From assembly GCF_025567265.1 (NCBI RefSeq), contig NZ_JAOQJW010000021.1:1-64000 (forward strand): DNA of 64,000 nt, read 5' to 3'. The notes beneath the pieces are model-generated. The model had not been told where the DNA came from, made no database searches, and worked only from the letters and a program-made list of their open reading frames with translations. Shown here piece after piece: positions 24,391-33,884 of the stretch (positions within the stretch are counted from its first letter, which is position 1; each line of letters starts with the position of its first letter). The DNA is from Dorea_A amylophila. Its GTDB lineage: Bacteria; Bacillota; Clostridia; Lachnospirales; Lachnospiraceae. A program made the translations under genes and the position numbers.

Positions 24391-25371
24391 TTATTTTTCA
24401 GGAATTGCTTCCACAATTGCTGTCATATCTTTATAAAGCAATGGCTTTGTATCAGCATTCATTACAATAGAGATATATGGATGATTGTTCTCATCCTCTG
24501 TAAGAAGAACGAGACAATTCCCGGCCAGCTTGGTTGTTCCTGTTTTTCCGCCGATGACAGTTACATTATCTGGTTTTTCTGCTTCACCGGTAGCATAAAA
24601 ATTAGTAGGTTCCCAGGTAATACTTCTTACAGCACCACTACTTCCGGTAACCTTTGCGGTATGTGATTTTGATTTGATGATTTTGACAAAATCATCATTT
24701 TTAATGCATTCATTAAAAATGAGATAAAGGTCATAAGCAGTTGTATAATGGTCGTCATTATGAAGACCATTAGAATTTACAAAATGTGTGCCTGTTGCCA
24801 TTAACTTTTTCGCTTCTTTATTCATCATTTTGGCAAATCCATCCATACTTCCGCCCACATATTCTGCAATTGCTGTTGCATTGTCATTTCCGGAATGAAG
24901 TAACAGACCATATAATAAATCGGATAATGTAATCTTATCGCCAGCCTGTATTCCGCAAGTTGCTTCGTCAGCAGCAAAGCTGTTCATATCGGCATTCTGA
25001 GACACTGTAACAACGTCTGACAGATCAGCGTTTTCCAAAGCAACCAGAGCAGTCATAAGCTTGGTTGTACTTGCCGGATAGATTTTATCAAACATTTGAT
25101 AGGAAAAGTCAACTTTTTCCCCGTCAACATCAAACAAGGCTGCTGAATGAAGTGTATCTGTTTCGGCAGAGGTAATCCCTTTCAGATTGACATCACCAGA
25201 TGCAACACACAGATCAGAAGCAAATAAATCACCTGTATACAGATTTTTGTTATAATTTTCGATTTCATAATCTGCTACTACATTCTTTGAACCAAAACCA
25301 CAACCGGTTGTCACCATTGCCGTCAATGACAGCATAGCTATTAATTTTGAGTATTTACCGATACATTTCAC
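24391..25371 (-). CDS. Lipoprotein D-alanyl-D-alanine carboxypeptidase
   Basis: A 326-residue low-molecular-weight penicillin-binding protein (S11). A lipobox-type signal (hydrophobic stretch then TTGC, Cys at about 24) suggests a lipoprotein. Active-site motifs are STTK (PASTTKLMTAL), SGN (LLHSGNDNATA) and KTG (GGKTGTTKLAG). No C-terminal amphipathic anchor domain is present, consistent with lipid anchoring. GTG 25371 overlaps mgsA by 17 bp. It is the last gene of the mre-min run and trims stem pentapeptides. Confidence 0.92.
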   Translation of the reverse strand: MKCIGKYSKLIAMLSLTAMVTTGCGFGSKNVVADYEIENYNKNLYTGDLFASDLCVASGDVNLKGITSAETDTLHSAALFDVDGEKVDFSYQMFDKIYPASTTKLMTALVALENADLSDVVTVSQNADMNSFAADEATCGIQAGDKITLSDLLYGLLLHSGNDNATAIAEYVGGSMDGFAKMMNKEAKKLMATGTHFVNSNGLHNDDHYTTAYDLYLIFNECIKNDDFVKIIKSKSHTAKVTGSSGAVRSITWEPTNFYATGEAEKPDNVTVIGGKTGTTKLAGNCLVLLTEDENNHPYISIVMNADTKPLLYKDMTAIVEAIPEK

Positions 25372-25750
25372 GCCAGTCTAAATCTCCTCTGTCAATTGCT
25401 AAGATAATAATTTCTGCTGTTGCAAGATTCGTTGCCAGCGGAATATTATAAGTGTCGCACATACGGATCACATCATTAAGATCCGGGTCGTGAGGTTTTG
25501 GATTGGAAGGCTCTCTCAAAAAGATCAGAGCATCAATATCATTCTGCGCAATCTGCGCTCCTAACTGCTGCTTTCCTCCTAAGGGACCGGCCAGATATTT
25601 ATGAACTTTCAGGTTTGTAACTTCTTCAATTAATCTCCCTGTCGTTCCTGTAGCATAAAGACTGTGTTTGCTTAAAATTCCTCTATATGCGATACAGAAA
25701 TTTTGCATCAGTGCTTTTTTTGAATCATGTGCTATCAGACCTATATTCAT
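25355..25750 (-). CDS. mgsA: Methylglyoxal synthase
   Basis: A 131-residue enzyme turning dihydroxyacetone phosphate into methylglyoxal and phosphate, a bypass at high sugar phosphate. It opens MNIGLIAHDSKK with the catalytic-region Asp, has TGTTGRLIEE for phosphate binding, GGKQQLGAQIA, and a PHDPD motif late. ATG 25750 is chosen since AAGGAG overlaps the GTG at 25759. It lies 12 bp after rodA in the same run. Confidence 0.96.
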   Translation of the reverse strand: MNIGLIAHDSKKALMQNFCIAYRGILSKHSLYATGTTGRLIEEVTNLKVHKYLAGPLGGKQQLGAQIAQNDIDALIFLREPSNPKPHDPDLNDVIRMCDTYNIPLATNLATAEIIILAIDRGDLDWREMYR

Positions 25751-25762
25751 ATTATTCACTCC

Positions 25763-26887
25763 TTACTGGTATTTTTTAGGTTGTAATCCTACGTTCAAGA
25801 CTAATCCAATTCCAATATATAAACTTACAAGAGATGTCAGTCCATAACTTACAAAAGGTAATGGTACTCCAGTATTAGGTAATATCTTGGTGGCAACACC
25901 AATGTTAATAAAACTTTGTATGCCAATCAGTCCCCCAACACCACAGCATATGATTCTTCCTGCAAGGTCTTGCGATCGTATCCCAACTAAAATACATTGT
26001 ATCACAATTAATAGTAAGAACGCAATAATTATACAACCTCCGACAAAACCTAATTCTTCACCAATGATCGCGAAAATGAAATCTGTCTGTGGTTCAAGAA
26101 TGAAATTACCGTTTTTTACGGATGTGGTCGTGTTATTATCCAGCCCTTTTCCTGTTAGCTGACCGGAACCAATTGCCATGACAGAGTTTTTCTGCTGGTA
26201 AGCTTCATCACTTTCATATTTTTCGGGTTCGATAAAAGCAAGGATACGCTTCTGCTGATAATCCTTTAAAAGCTTCTGGTCAGGCTGAACAACGATACTT
26301 AAAAAGATGACTGCGACCGGTATTAATATGACAAGGACGGTACCGATGAATTTATAACTTAGTCCGGCTACATAGATCATAAGACAGATCATAAGAGCGG
26401 TACAAATGGTTGTGGACAGGTTTGGCTCAATTAAGATCAATACCAGCGGAATACCTGCGAGGACAGCATATTTCAACAGTGTAAATTTATCATTGATATC
26501 TTCTTCGTGTTCCATCAAAAATTTTGCAAAAAATATGATCAGTAATATTTTTGCAAGTTCTGAAGGCTGGAATTGGATAAAGCCTACCTTGATCCAGCGG
26601 GTTGCACCATTTACATTCTCACCAAATAATTTTACTGCAGTAAGCATAATGATAGAAAGTATATACAATACCCAATAAAAATTTATGATCCACATATAGT
26701 CAATCAGTGACACGATGATCATAGCCGCAAGACCTATCACGACACCAAGAATCTGTTTGTTCTGAAGAGATTCTTTTGCACTGCCTACGACTAAGATACC
26801 GAAAATGGATAAAATACCTACAAGTGCAACAATTCCGAATTTGTAATTTTTCCAGTTATATGGTTTTGTAAATCTATGTGATCTCAC
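25763..26887 (-). CDS. rodA: Rod shape SEDS glycosyltransferase RodA
   Basis: A 374-residue SEDS-family peptidoglycan polymerase with about ten membrane segments. Family markers are NGATRWIKVG, FQPSELAKI, the EPNLSTT region with the catalytic-type Asp-equivalent segment QTDFIFAIIGEELGF, and NIGVATKILPNTGVPLPF. GTG 26887 overlaps minE by four bases (GTGA). Placement in the mre cluster favours RodA over FtsW or SpoVE. Confidence 0.94.
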   Translation of the reverse strand: MRSHRFTKPYNWKNYKFGIVALVGILSIFGILVVGSAKESLQNKQILGVVIGLAAMIIVSLIDYMWIINFYWVLYILSIIMLTAVKLFGENVNGATRWIKVGFIQFQPSELAKILLIIFFAKFLMEHEEDINDKFTLLKYAVLAGIPLVLILIEPNLSTTICTALMICLMIYVAGLSYKFIGTVLVILIPVAVIFLSIVVQPDQKLLKDYQQKRILAFIEPEKYESDEAYQQKNSVMAIGSGQLTGKGLDNNTTTSVKNGNFILEPQTDFIFAIIGEELGFVGGCIIIAFLLLIVIQCILVGIRSQDLAGRIICCGVGGLIGIQSFINIGVATKILPNTGVPLPFVSYGLTSLVSLYIGIGLVLNVGLQPKKYQ

Positions 26888-27096
26888 GTTTCTTCTCCTG
26901 CTATTCTTATCACTATCTGTGAACGGTTAATCTCTACTTGAAAATCATCTTCTGTAAGTTCCACGTATTTGGAAAGGGTTTGATATAAGTCCCGGCAGAT
27001 ATGATCATAAACGGAAGGCGTACATTGTACCCGATCCGATACGACCAATGCGCGGAGACGGTTTTTTGCAATGGATACGGAAGAGCTTTTCAACAT
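26884..27096 (-). CDS. minE: Cell division topological specificity factor MinE
   Basis: A 70-residue MinE, slightly shorter than usual (about 80-90). The N-terminal anti-MinCD helix region SIAKNRLRALVVSDR and the C-terminal dimer domain (VEINRSQIVIRI) are visible. AGGAGG precedes the ATG. minC-minD-minE-rodA overlap or nearly touch. MinE presence implies pole-to-pole regulation rather than DivIVA-only placement. Confidence 0.94.
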   Translation of the reverse strand: MLKSSSVSIAKNRLRALVVSDRVQCTPSVYDHICRDLYQTLSKYVELTEDDFQVEINRSQIVIRIAGEET

Positions 27097-27108
27097 ATTC
27101 AGGGCCTC

Positions 27109-27900
27109 CTAATTCTTCTTGAATACATGTGAGATCCTTGAGAAGAATCCCTTTCCGGTATCAAGATTTATATAAGGAACTTCCAATCCCAGAATACGCT
27201 TACAAATATTTAAATATCCTTTTCCTGCCGTTGAATCGAGACCAATTACCGGTTCCCCCTGGTTAGTCCCGATAACAACCTGTTCGTCATCAGGAAGGAT
27301 TCCGATTAAAGGTACCGAGAGGATTTCGGTGACATCATCAACGGACATCATATCTCCCCGCTTCACCATGTCCATCCGGATGCGGTTGATGATCAGGTCA
27401 ATCTTACGGATCTGATTCTGTTCCAGAAGTCCAATGATACGGTCAGCATCACGAATGGATGATACTTCCGGAGTTGTAACAACTAATGCACGGTCAGCAC
27501 CGGCAATGGCATTTTGAAAGCCTTGTTCAATACCGGCCGGACAATCCAAAAGTATGTAGTCAAATTCTTCTTTTAATTCAGAAGTGAGCTTTTTCATCTG
27601 TTCCGGTGATACCGCCGACTTGTCTTTTGTCTGGGCGGACGGGAGCAGATATAGATTTTCATATCGGCTGTCACGGATCAATGCCTGTTTCAAGCGGCAT
27701 CCGCCGGTCACAACATCGACCAGATTATATACGACCAGATTTTCCATGCCCATCACAACATCCAGATTCCGCAGCCCTAGATCAGTATCTATGATCACTA
27801 CCTTTTTGCCAAGCTTCGATAAACCTGCTCCTACATTTGCAGTTGTAGTCGTCTTTCCAACTCCACCTTTTCCTGATGTAATTACGATAACTTCGCCCAT
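27109..27900 (-). CDS. minD: Septum-site ATPase MinD
   Basis: A 263-residue deviant Walker A ATPase: KGGVGKTTTTANVG near the start, switch segments DTDLGLRNLD and DCPAGIEQGF, and a C-terminal amphipathic membrane-targeting helix (KGFFSRISHVFKK). GGAGGAAG precedes ATG 27900. It overlaps minC by 19 bp. It recruits MinC to the membrane. Confidence 0.98.
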   Translation of the reverse strand: MGEVIVITSGKGGVGKTTTTANVGAGLSKLGKKVVIIDTDLGLRNLDVVMGMENLVVYNLVDVVTGGCRLKQALIRDSRYENLYLLPSAQTKDKSAVSPEQMKKLTSELKEEFDYILLDCPAGIEQGFQNAIAGADRALVVTTPEVSSIRDADRIIGLLEQNQIRKIDLIINRIRMDMVKRGDMMSVDDVTEILSVPLIGILPDDEQVVIGTNQGEPVIGLDSTAGKGYLNICKRILGLEVPYINLDTGKGFFSRISHVFKKN

Positions 27901-28472
27901 GAATAACTTCCTCCTATAACTGGTTTTACTTTTACTTCTCCTATACGCAGTTTTTTCGACTGCATACGGAGAGCTGCTATGACAGCATCTCTGCGTCCGG
28001 AGGCACCTGCGATCACCGTACCGTATATGGTACCGGTTACAATTACATTTCCTTTGGATGCAACGGTAGCACCTTCTTCGATATCACCTATGATCACAAT
28101 GCTCTGTTCGGACTCAAGAACCTGTCTTCCTCTTAATGTACCCTTATAGAACTGCCCGTCTTTTTCATGGATGGCTTCAAGGCTTTCGTCCAGCATTTTT
28201 TTATGGACTTGTTCTGTAACAGTATTTTTCTCAATGATACAAAGTATTTCGATATTGGCAGCTGATTCAATTTCTCTTGTCAGCTGCCGCTCTTCATCTT
28301 CTGTGAAAGAACGGCCTTCATATTCCACAGCCATTTTTGCGTGAGCAAAGAACCTGGAAGCAGATTGGAATTTCTTTTTTACGACTTCCAGAAGTTCCTC
28401 GAATGAAATGTCTGAATCAAAATAAATAGTGATGCCGTATTTGTTACTCTTGATGAGCACCTGGTCTTTCAC
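27882..28472 (-). CDS. minC: Septum-site inhibitor MinC
   Basis: A 196-residue FtsZ inhibitor. The N-terminal domain is about 1-95; the C-terminal beta-helix (about 105-196) has QSIVIIGDIEEGATVASKGN and GTIYGTVIAGA repeats and RIGEVKVKP. GTG 28472 has AAGGATGA upstream. It is 17 bp after mrdA. Confidence 0.94.
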   Translation of the reverse strand: MKDQVLIKSNKYGITIYFDSDISFEELLEVVKKKFQSASRFFAHAKMAVEYEGRSFTEDEERQLTREIESAANIEILCIIEKNTVTEQVHKKMLDESLEAIHEKDGQFYKGTLRGRQVLESEQSIVIIGDIEEGATVASKGNVIVTGTIYGTVIAGASGRRDAVIAALRMQSKKLRIGEVKVKPVIGGSYSWAKLS

Positions 28473-28489
28473 ATAGAATCATCCTTTCT

Positions 28490-31429
28490 TTAATCTCCAC
28501 CATTTGATCCGGTACCAATATCTGATGCAGATCCCGTGATCAATTCGTTTTCCGGTGTGACTTTATAGTAGTACTCCATGACATCATTACCGACTTCAGC
28601 TGCAAATGTCGAACTGTAGCCGTTGGCAATACGGATTGCAAATGCAATCTGTGGGCTGTCACTAGGAGCAAATCCTACAAACAGACCGTGGTCTGGATGA
28701 GTCTGACTTTGCTGTGCAGTTCCGGTTTTACCGGATAATGCAATACCACTCGAATTTAATTTTGTAAAAATATCTTTATCTTCTGAAGTTATAACTGCTC
28801 TCATACCTTCATGGACTGCCTGCCATGTAGAGGCGGACACATCGGTAACTTTATTTTTCACTTCAGGAGTATAGTCTTTGATCGTTTTCCCTTTAGGGCT
28901 TGTAACCTTATCTAAAAGACTTAAGTTGTATACGGTTCCATCATTTGCAACTGCTGTGATATATCTTGCAAGCTGACTGGTAGTATAGTTGTTGGTACCC
29001 TGTCCGATAGCAGATAATACAGAGTTGTCATCGGATATCTGCGGGGCAGATTCAGGAATTTCCATACCAGAAGTATCTCCAAGACCGAATTCTTCCGCAT
29101 ATTTTTGAAGTTTTGCAATACCACGTTCGCTTGAATAATAATTCTGTGTACTCTTTCCATCTGAGGTATCACTGTCCAGCTTTGAATCACCGACATTATT
29201 GAGCCCCAGTCTGTAACCGACTTCATAGAAAAAGTCATTACAAGAATGCTGAATACCCTGTGATACATTCAGGTTACCATGTGATGACGGATAAATCCAG
29301 CATTTTGGATTCGGTGTGACTTTCTTATATACTCCGGCACATGGAAGATATGTGTTAACGTCAATGACACCTTCGGTCAGACCGGCAATTGCAGATAATG
29401 GTTTGTAAGTGGAACCAGGTGCTGTCTTTTCCTGTGTTGCATTGTTGTAGAATGGACGGGACTGATTGGTAAGCAGTTTGCTGTAGTAATCAGAATCCAT
29501 GGTATTTGCAAGACGGTTGTTGTCATATCCGGGATAAGAGACGCATGCAAGTACTTCACCGGTGTTCGGATCTGTTGCAACCAATGAACCGGTACAAGGC
29601 TCCAGTCCTAACTGTCCGGGTGTAATCTCCAAAGACTGGATTTTACTCCGCATAAAGTCATATGCACCGACATTTCCTGCTTTCAGACCGTTATACTGCT
29701 CATCATCCTGATCCAGTATTCCCTGTTCATAGAGCATCATGCATACCTGCCTGCCGGTAATTGTTCCGGATTTTATCATATAGCGGTAGATCAGTTTGTC
29801 AAAACTATTGTCTGAATCAACATAATCCAAAATATAATTAATAATTCCCTGATATACTTCACTGGAATCAGAATACTGTTCATTTGATTTTATATAATCT
29901 TTCAATAGTGAAGTATCTATCCAGTTCTTTGAAATAGCATAATTCAGATAGTTATATACATTAATAGATTCATCATCTTTCCAGGCTTTATAAGTATCAT
30001 CTTTGGTATTGATGGATTTTGACATTACTACACCTGTTACGTTTGTCAGCACATCCGATACCAGATAGGTGAGGTACGCCTGTATTTCTTTCGGCTGGTC
30101 TTTATATGCTGCTGCATTGGAATCGCTGAATATTTTCGTAAGAGAATTCTTCACTTCTTCTTTTCTTACGGCGAATGCAGATGCAACCTCTTTTTCGGCT
30201 TCACCGGCATTTGCATCTGTAAAATGCGTCATATCAAGTACGTCATTGTTGATCATAGCGTTATATACATCACCAATCGGAATGATAACGTCACTTCCGT
30301 CGTCAACTTTGTTACGGTCAAAATCCAGATTGTTTTGTATTTTGGCAAGCAGTACGCCCGCAAGTTCCTGTTCCAGAATGTTATAAGCAGCTTTTTGAAG
30401 ATTGGCATCAATCGTCAGATACAGGTCATTTCCGGCTTTGGGATTTGTGCCCTTTACTGTTTTGATTACTTTTCCGACGTTATTAACATAAAGCTTCTCA
30501 CTTCCCTTTTTTCCCTGAAGCTGGGAATCCAGTGCCTTTTCAAGACCAGCTTTACCGACGGTGTCTGTTTTGCTGTATCTTTCCTGATCTGCGTCACTTA
30601 ATGCATCATACTCTTCCTGAGAAATCTGACCGGTATATCCTATGATGTTTGCAAAGCAGTTACTGTCAGCATATTTTCTCAGTGACTCTTCTTCTACATT
30701 GATACCGGACAATTTGTCCAGATTTTCCATGATGTCTGCGACTGTTGCATCACTGACATCTTCGGCAATTGTAGTTGAAATGTATTTCTGATAACTGTTC
30801 AGCCAGATCTGATAACGGATATTGATCAGTTTTAATACCATGGACTTGTCCATAGATTTTTCATCAATACCGAATTTCTGCTTATTTGTACACAGATAAT
30901 GAATCAGTTCATCGGCAGTAGTCTCTTTCTGTTTTTTGGAAAGCTTATCAATTGTAGATTTACCGTATACATCAGCGATAAAACGTAATTTCTGCGTTTC
31001 ATTCTGTGCAACAAATTGATACATATTATTACTGTCCAAAATGATTCCAAAGTTATTGATCACGGTATCGCCATTGGATTCTACCATTTTAATAACAGAA
31101 GAAATCGTCTTGTTTAAAACTTTATTCTGCTGTGCAATACTGTCATAAGAACCATTGTCTTCAATTGTGACAGAGTATGCCAGTTCATTATAAGCCAGTA
31201 GGTTGCCGTTACGGTCATATATATTACCACGGGTTCCCTGAATCTCTTTTGTTTTCTGAATCTGCAGTTTATAATCGTCAAGGTATTCCTGTCCTTTTAC
31301 AATCTGAAGATAAAATATCCGCTGTACCAGAATTGCCGATGTAATACAAAAGACAATGATCAGCACGAATATTCGAGATTGTACGAATTCTGCAATGCCG
31401 GATTTGATCCGTTCCCATAAACTATACAA
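28490..31429 (-). CDS. mrdA: Elongation transpeptidase PBP2 (MrdA-type) with large insertion
   Basis: A class B penicillin-binding protein of about 979 residues. One N-terminal membrane segment (about 19-40) is followed by the dimerisation domain, in which GTRGNIYDRNG is typical. The transpeptidase has STYK (around 675), SxN (HSCNDFF) and KTG (around 903). Between TIDANLQ (around 345) and TGSLVATDPNTGEVLA (around 615) lies an extra segment of roughly 250 residues, mostly charged and helical, not found in standard PBP2. TTG 31429 is the suggested start; GTG 31441 is in frame but overlaps the AAGGAG. It works with RodA encoded downstream. Confidence 0.93.
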   Translation of the reverse strand: MYSLWERIKSGIAEFVQSRIFVLIIVFCITSAILVQRIFYLQIVKGQEYLDDYKLQIQKTKEIQGTRGNIYDRNGNLLAYNELAYSVTIEDNGSYDSIAQQNKVLNKTISSVIKMVESNGDTVINNFGIILDSNNMYQFVAQNETQKLRFIADVYGKSTIDKLSKKQKETTADELIHYLCTNKQKFGIDEKSMDKSMVLKLINIRYQIWLNSYQKYISTTIAEDVSDATVADIMENLDKLSGINVEEESLRKYADSNCFANIIGYTGQISQEEYDALSDADQERYSKTDTVGKAGLEKALDSQLQGKKGSEKLYVNNVGKVIKTVKGTNPKAGNDLYLTIDANLQKAAYNILEQELAGVLLAKIQNNLDFDRNKVDDGSDVIIPIGDVYNAMINNDVLDMTHFTDANAGEAEKEVASAFAVRKEEVKNSLTKIFSDSNAAAYKDQPKEIQAYLTYLVSDVLTNVTGVVMSKSINTKDDTYKAWKDDESINVYNYLNYAISKNWIDTSLLKDYIKSNEQYSDSSEVYQGIINYILDYVDSDNSFDKLIYRYMIKSGTITGRQVCMMLYEQGILDQDDEQYNGLKAGNVGAYDFMRSKIQSLEITPGQLGLEPCTGSLVATDPNTGEVLACVSYPGYDNNRLANTMDSDYYSKLLTNQSRPFYNNATQEKTAPGSTYKPLSAIAGLTEGVIDVNTYLPCAGVYKKVTPNPKCWIYPSSHGNLNVSQGIQHSCNDFFYEVGYRLGLNNVGDSKLDSDTSDGKSTQNYYSSERGIAKLQKYAEEFGLGDTSGMEIPESAPQISDDNSVLSAIGQGTNNYTTSQLARYITAVANDGTVYNLSLLDKVTSPKGKTIKDYTPEVKNKVTDVSASTWQAVHEGMRAVITSEDKDIFTKLNSSGIALSGKTGTAQQSQTHPDHGLFVGFAPSDSPQIAFAIRIANGYSSTFAAEVGNDVMEYYYKVTPENELITGSASDIGTGSNGGD

Positions 31430-31940
31430 ATTTACTTGCACTCCTTTGCTCTTCTGCTTCCAGTTTCTTGTTAATGTGTAATATGATCTGATACAGAATC
31501 AGTGTGACCAGGATTGTATATACAAGCTCAGGCATAATGATCTGTCTCAGGTATGCTTCAAAAGCAAAATCCCCCCGCAAAAGATACATACAGAAGTATG
31601 TAACTAAACCATAGATCAATTCGCTGACTGCGATCAGTGCGATTGGAAGTTTAATGTCATCATCATAAAAAAGTCTTCGGAATGATCCGTTCAGATATCC
31701 GATCACTGAGAAAAGTAACGTATAGAATCCAAGTGTATTCCCCCAGAATACATCCGTCAAAAAGCCGGAAAGGAATCCTACGGCAAGCCCCTCTTTCTTT
31801 CCACGCATAAATCCGAACGATGAAGTGATGATAATCAGCAGGTTCGGTTTGATGGATGCAAAAGACAATCGGTGGAAGATGGTGCATTCCATTAAAAAGC
31901 ATATGATGATAATACAAAATGTAATCAACTTTCGTTTCAT
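31422..31940 (-). CDS. mreD: Rod shape protein MreD
   Basis: A 172-residue membrane protein with five to six hydrophobic segments and the MreD-type GFMRGKKEGLAVGFLSGFLTD loop, split between helices 2 and 3. It starts 4 bp after mreC with GGGAGAG. Its end supplies the ribosome site of mrdA. Confidence 0.92.
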   Translation of the reverse strand: MKRKLITFCIIIICFLMECTIFHRLSFASIKPNLLIIITSSFGFMRGKKEGLAVGFLSGFLTDVFWGNTLGFYTLLFSVIGYLNGSFRRLFYDDDIKLPIALIAVSELIYGLVTYFCMYLLRGDFAFEAYLRQIIMPELVYTILVTLILYQIILHINKKLEAEEQRSASKFV

Positions 31941-31943
31941 GAA

Positions 31944-32822
31944 TTACTCTCCCTTTGTATCTGCGGATTCTTGTTTGATCAGGTCGTTTTTCGTTGTGGT
32001 AATAACGAGAACCTCCTGCAGTTTAGTGAAATCTACAGCAGGTGTAATATATCCGGACCGGGTCAGGTTATTAGAATCCACTTTCACTTCACTGACGTAT
32101 CCGACAAAAAGTCCCTGAAGGAACCGATCACTGACATGAGATGTAACAACCTGTTCTCCGACTTCAATCTTATTATCGTTATTGGCAAGTTTTTCAAACC
32201 GGATCCTGCCGTTTTCCATCTGTTTCAAGTCTCCTCTGACTACGCAGGTGTCAGAAGTTGAAAGGAGCATTGCACTGATATTACTTTCGTCGTCAATAAT
32301 GGAACGTACTCTCGCATAATGCGGACCAACCTCCGTTACAATTCCGACCAGTCCGCTTCCGGCGAGGACATTGCAATTCTTTTTAATGCCGTCCTTCTTT
32401 CCTTTGTCGATCGTAAAATCACTGAACCAGTTGGAGCCGTTATTGGAAATGACGTGTGCACCTACTTTTTTGTAATCAGAATAATTTTCATCCAGTTTAT
32501 ATAATTCTCTCAGCCTCTCCAGTTCATATTGATCCTGGCGTAGTCGCGTGTTGTCGATCGTAAGGTCGTCTACTTTGGACTGTAATTTTCTATTTTCTTT
32601 TTTCATGTCCTGTAGTGTTTCAAAGTTATCGGAAAGATCGCTCATATAGCGTCCAACATATCCGATCCCTTTCTGCATAGGAATGACTGTATAGTTTGCA
32701 ACGAAACTGATTGGTCCGTTCCCTCCGGTAATACGTTCCACACCCATCAGGATGACGCAGATAACGATTACGATGATCAGCCAGTATTTACTTGGAAGGG
32801 AAGATTGATTTTTTGTCTTCAT
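31944..32822 (-). CDS. mreC: Rod shape protein MreC
   Basis: A 292-residue bitopic protein. A membrane segment (about 12-32) is followed by a coiled coil (about 65-110, Lys/Leu-rich) and the beta-barrel MreC domain (GANVIS-type GAHVISNNGSNWF, IDKGKKDGIKKN, GLVGIVTEVG). ATG 32822 overlaps the mreB stop (TAATG). It scaffolds PBP2 and RodA outside the membrane. Confidence 0.96.
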   Translation of the reverse strand: MKTKNQSSLPSKYWLIIVIVICVILMGVERITGGNGPISFVANYTVIPMQKGIGYVGRYMSDLSDNFETLQDMKKENRKLQSKVDDLTIDNTRLRQDQYELERLRELYKLDENYSDYKKVGAHVISNNGSNWFSDFTIDKGKKDGIKKNCNVLAGSGLVGIVTEVGPHYARVRSIIDDESNISAMLLSTSDTCVVRGDLKQMENGRIRFEKLANNDNKIEVGEQVVTSHVSDRFLQGLFVGYVSEVKVDSNNLTRSGYITPAVDFTKLQEVLVITTTKNDLIKQESADTKGE

Positions 32823-33850
32823 TATCTCATCCACCTATAATTATCTTCTATCATTGAAAATGTCAGTTTTCTTAAGTCTTTCGACATAATAATACGTTTC
32901 AGGCCATTGACTGCACAGGTGTCCGGTTCCAGGGCAGTTCTTGACTTGATGCCTACCATCTGTTCGATATAAATTTCAAGGCCGGGCATATTTGCAAGTC
33001 CGCCAGTGAGGAAAATACCATTCTCATAGATTGCTTTGCGGACTTCCGGAGGTGTTCTATCAAGAAGGGAATGGATGGCTTTGACGCATTCCAGTAACGG
33101 ATCTTTCATTGCAGCACGGATCAGCATGATAGAAACCGGCTTCCGCATCGGTACACCTGTGATCAGGTCTCTGCCGGCTACCGATAAGATAGAATCAGAA
33201 TCTCCGGTAAAGACATTGAAATTCCGTCTCAGTACTTCAGCAGTCTGCCGACCGATCAGGAAGTCGTGACTGTGCTTTACAAGATTGATAATCCCCTGAT
33301 CAAACGTATGTCCGCCTACTTTTACGAGACGGTTCAGTACCATTCCGCCTCCGGCCAGTACAGACAGTTCGGTAGTTTCACCACCGAAATTCGCGATCAT
33401 GATTCCTTTTGTATTCTGAATATCCAGATTTAATCCGACTGCATCGGCAATCGAACGTTCTACGATATTTACTTCTTTTGCTTTGGCTGTTGAATGGATC
33501 ACAAGATCAAAGAACGCCTTCTTTTCTACTTCGGTAACGTCTGTTGGAACAGCAATTACATATTCAGAACCACGGGAAAACTGTCTTCCTCTTTTTAATA
33601 AGTTCTGAAGAAGAAACTGCATGTCGTTAAATCTGGAAATAACGCCCTCTTTCATCGGAAATGTGATCTCGATGTTTGAGGGAGCTTTCCCATACATACT
33701 AAATGCATCATCACCAACCGCAAAAATATCACGGTCACGATTGTCTTTAAATGCGATCACGTTCTTCTCTTTCCAGATTGTGTCTTTTTTCTTATCATAG
33801 ACCTTGATGTCATAAGACCCAAGATCCAGTCCGTATACATTTCTTGCCAT
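32822..33850 (-). CDS. mreB: MreB-like actin homologue with altered ATP-site residues
   Basis: A 342-residue MreB/Mbl-family protein by gene position and overall sequence (PMKEGVISRF, GRQTAEVLRR, TGGLANMPGL). The usual phosphate-1 loop DLGTANT reads DLGSYDI, and phosphate-2 DIGGGTTE reads NFGGETTE with Asn154 for Asp. The IEEP segment reads VERS (131-133). LTGGGA reads LTGGLA. It starts after GAAAGGA and is coupled to mreC. Filament formation may persist while hydrolysis could be weak; this is inferred. A canonical copy may lie elsewhere. Confidence 0.92.
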   Translation of the reverse strand: MARNVYGLDLGSYDIKVYDKKKDTIWKEKNVIAFKDNRDRDIFAVGDDAFSMYGKAPSNIEITFPMKEGVISRFNDMQFLLQNLLKRGRQFSRGSEYVIAVPTDVTEVEKKAFFDLVIHSTAKAKEVNIVERSIADAVGLNLDIQNTKGIMIANFGGETTELSVLAGGGMVLNRLVKVGGHTFDQGIINLVKHSHDFLIGRQTAEVLRRNFNVFTGDSDSILSVAGRDLITGVPMRKPVSIMLIRAAMKDPLLECVKAIHSLLDRTPPEVRKAIYENGIFLTGGLANMPGLEIYIEQMVGIKSRTALEPDTCAVNGLKRIIMSKDLRKLTFSMIEDNYRWMR

Positions 33851-33884
33851 CTGACAGAATCCTTTCTATCTTGGTTGCAGAATT

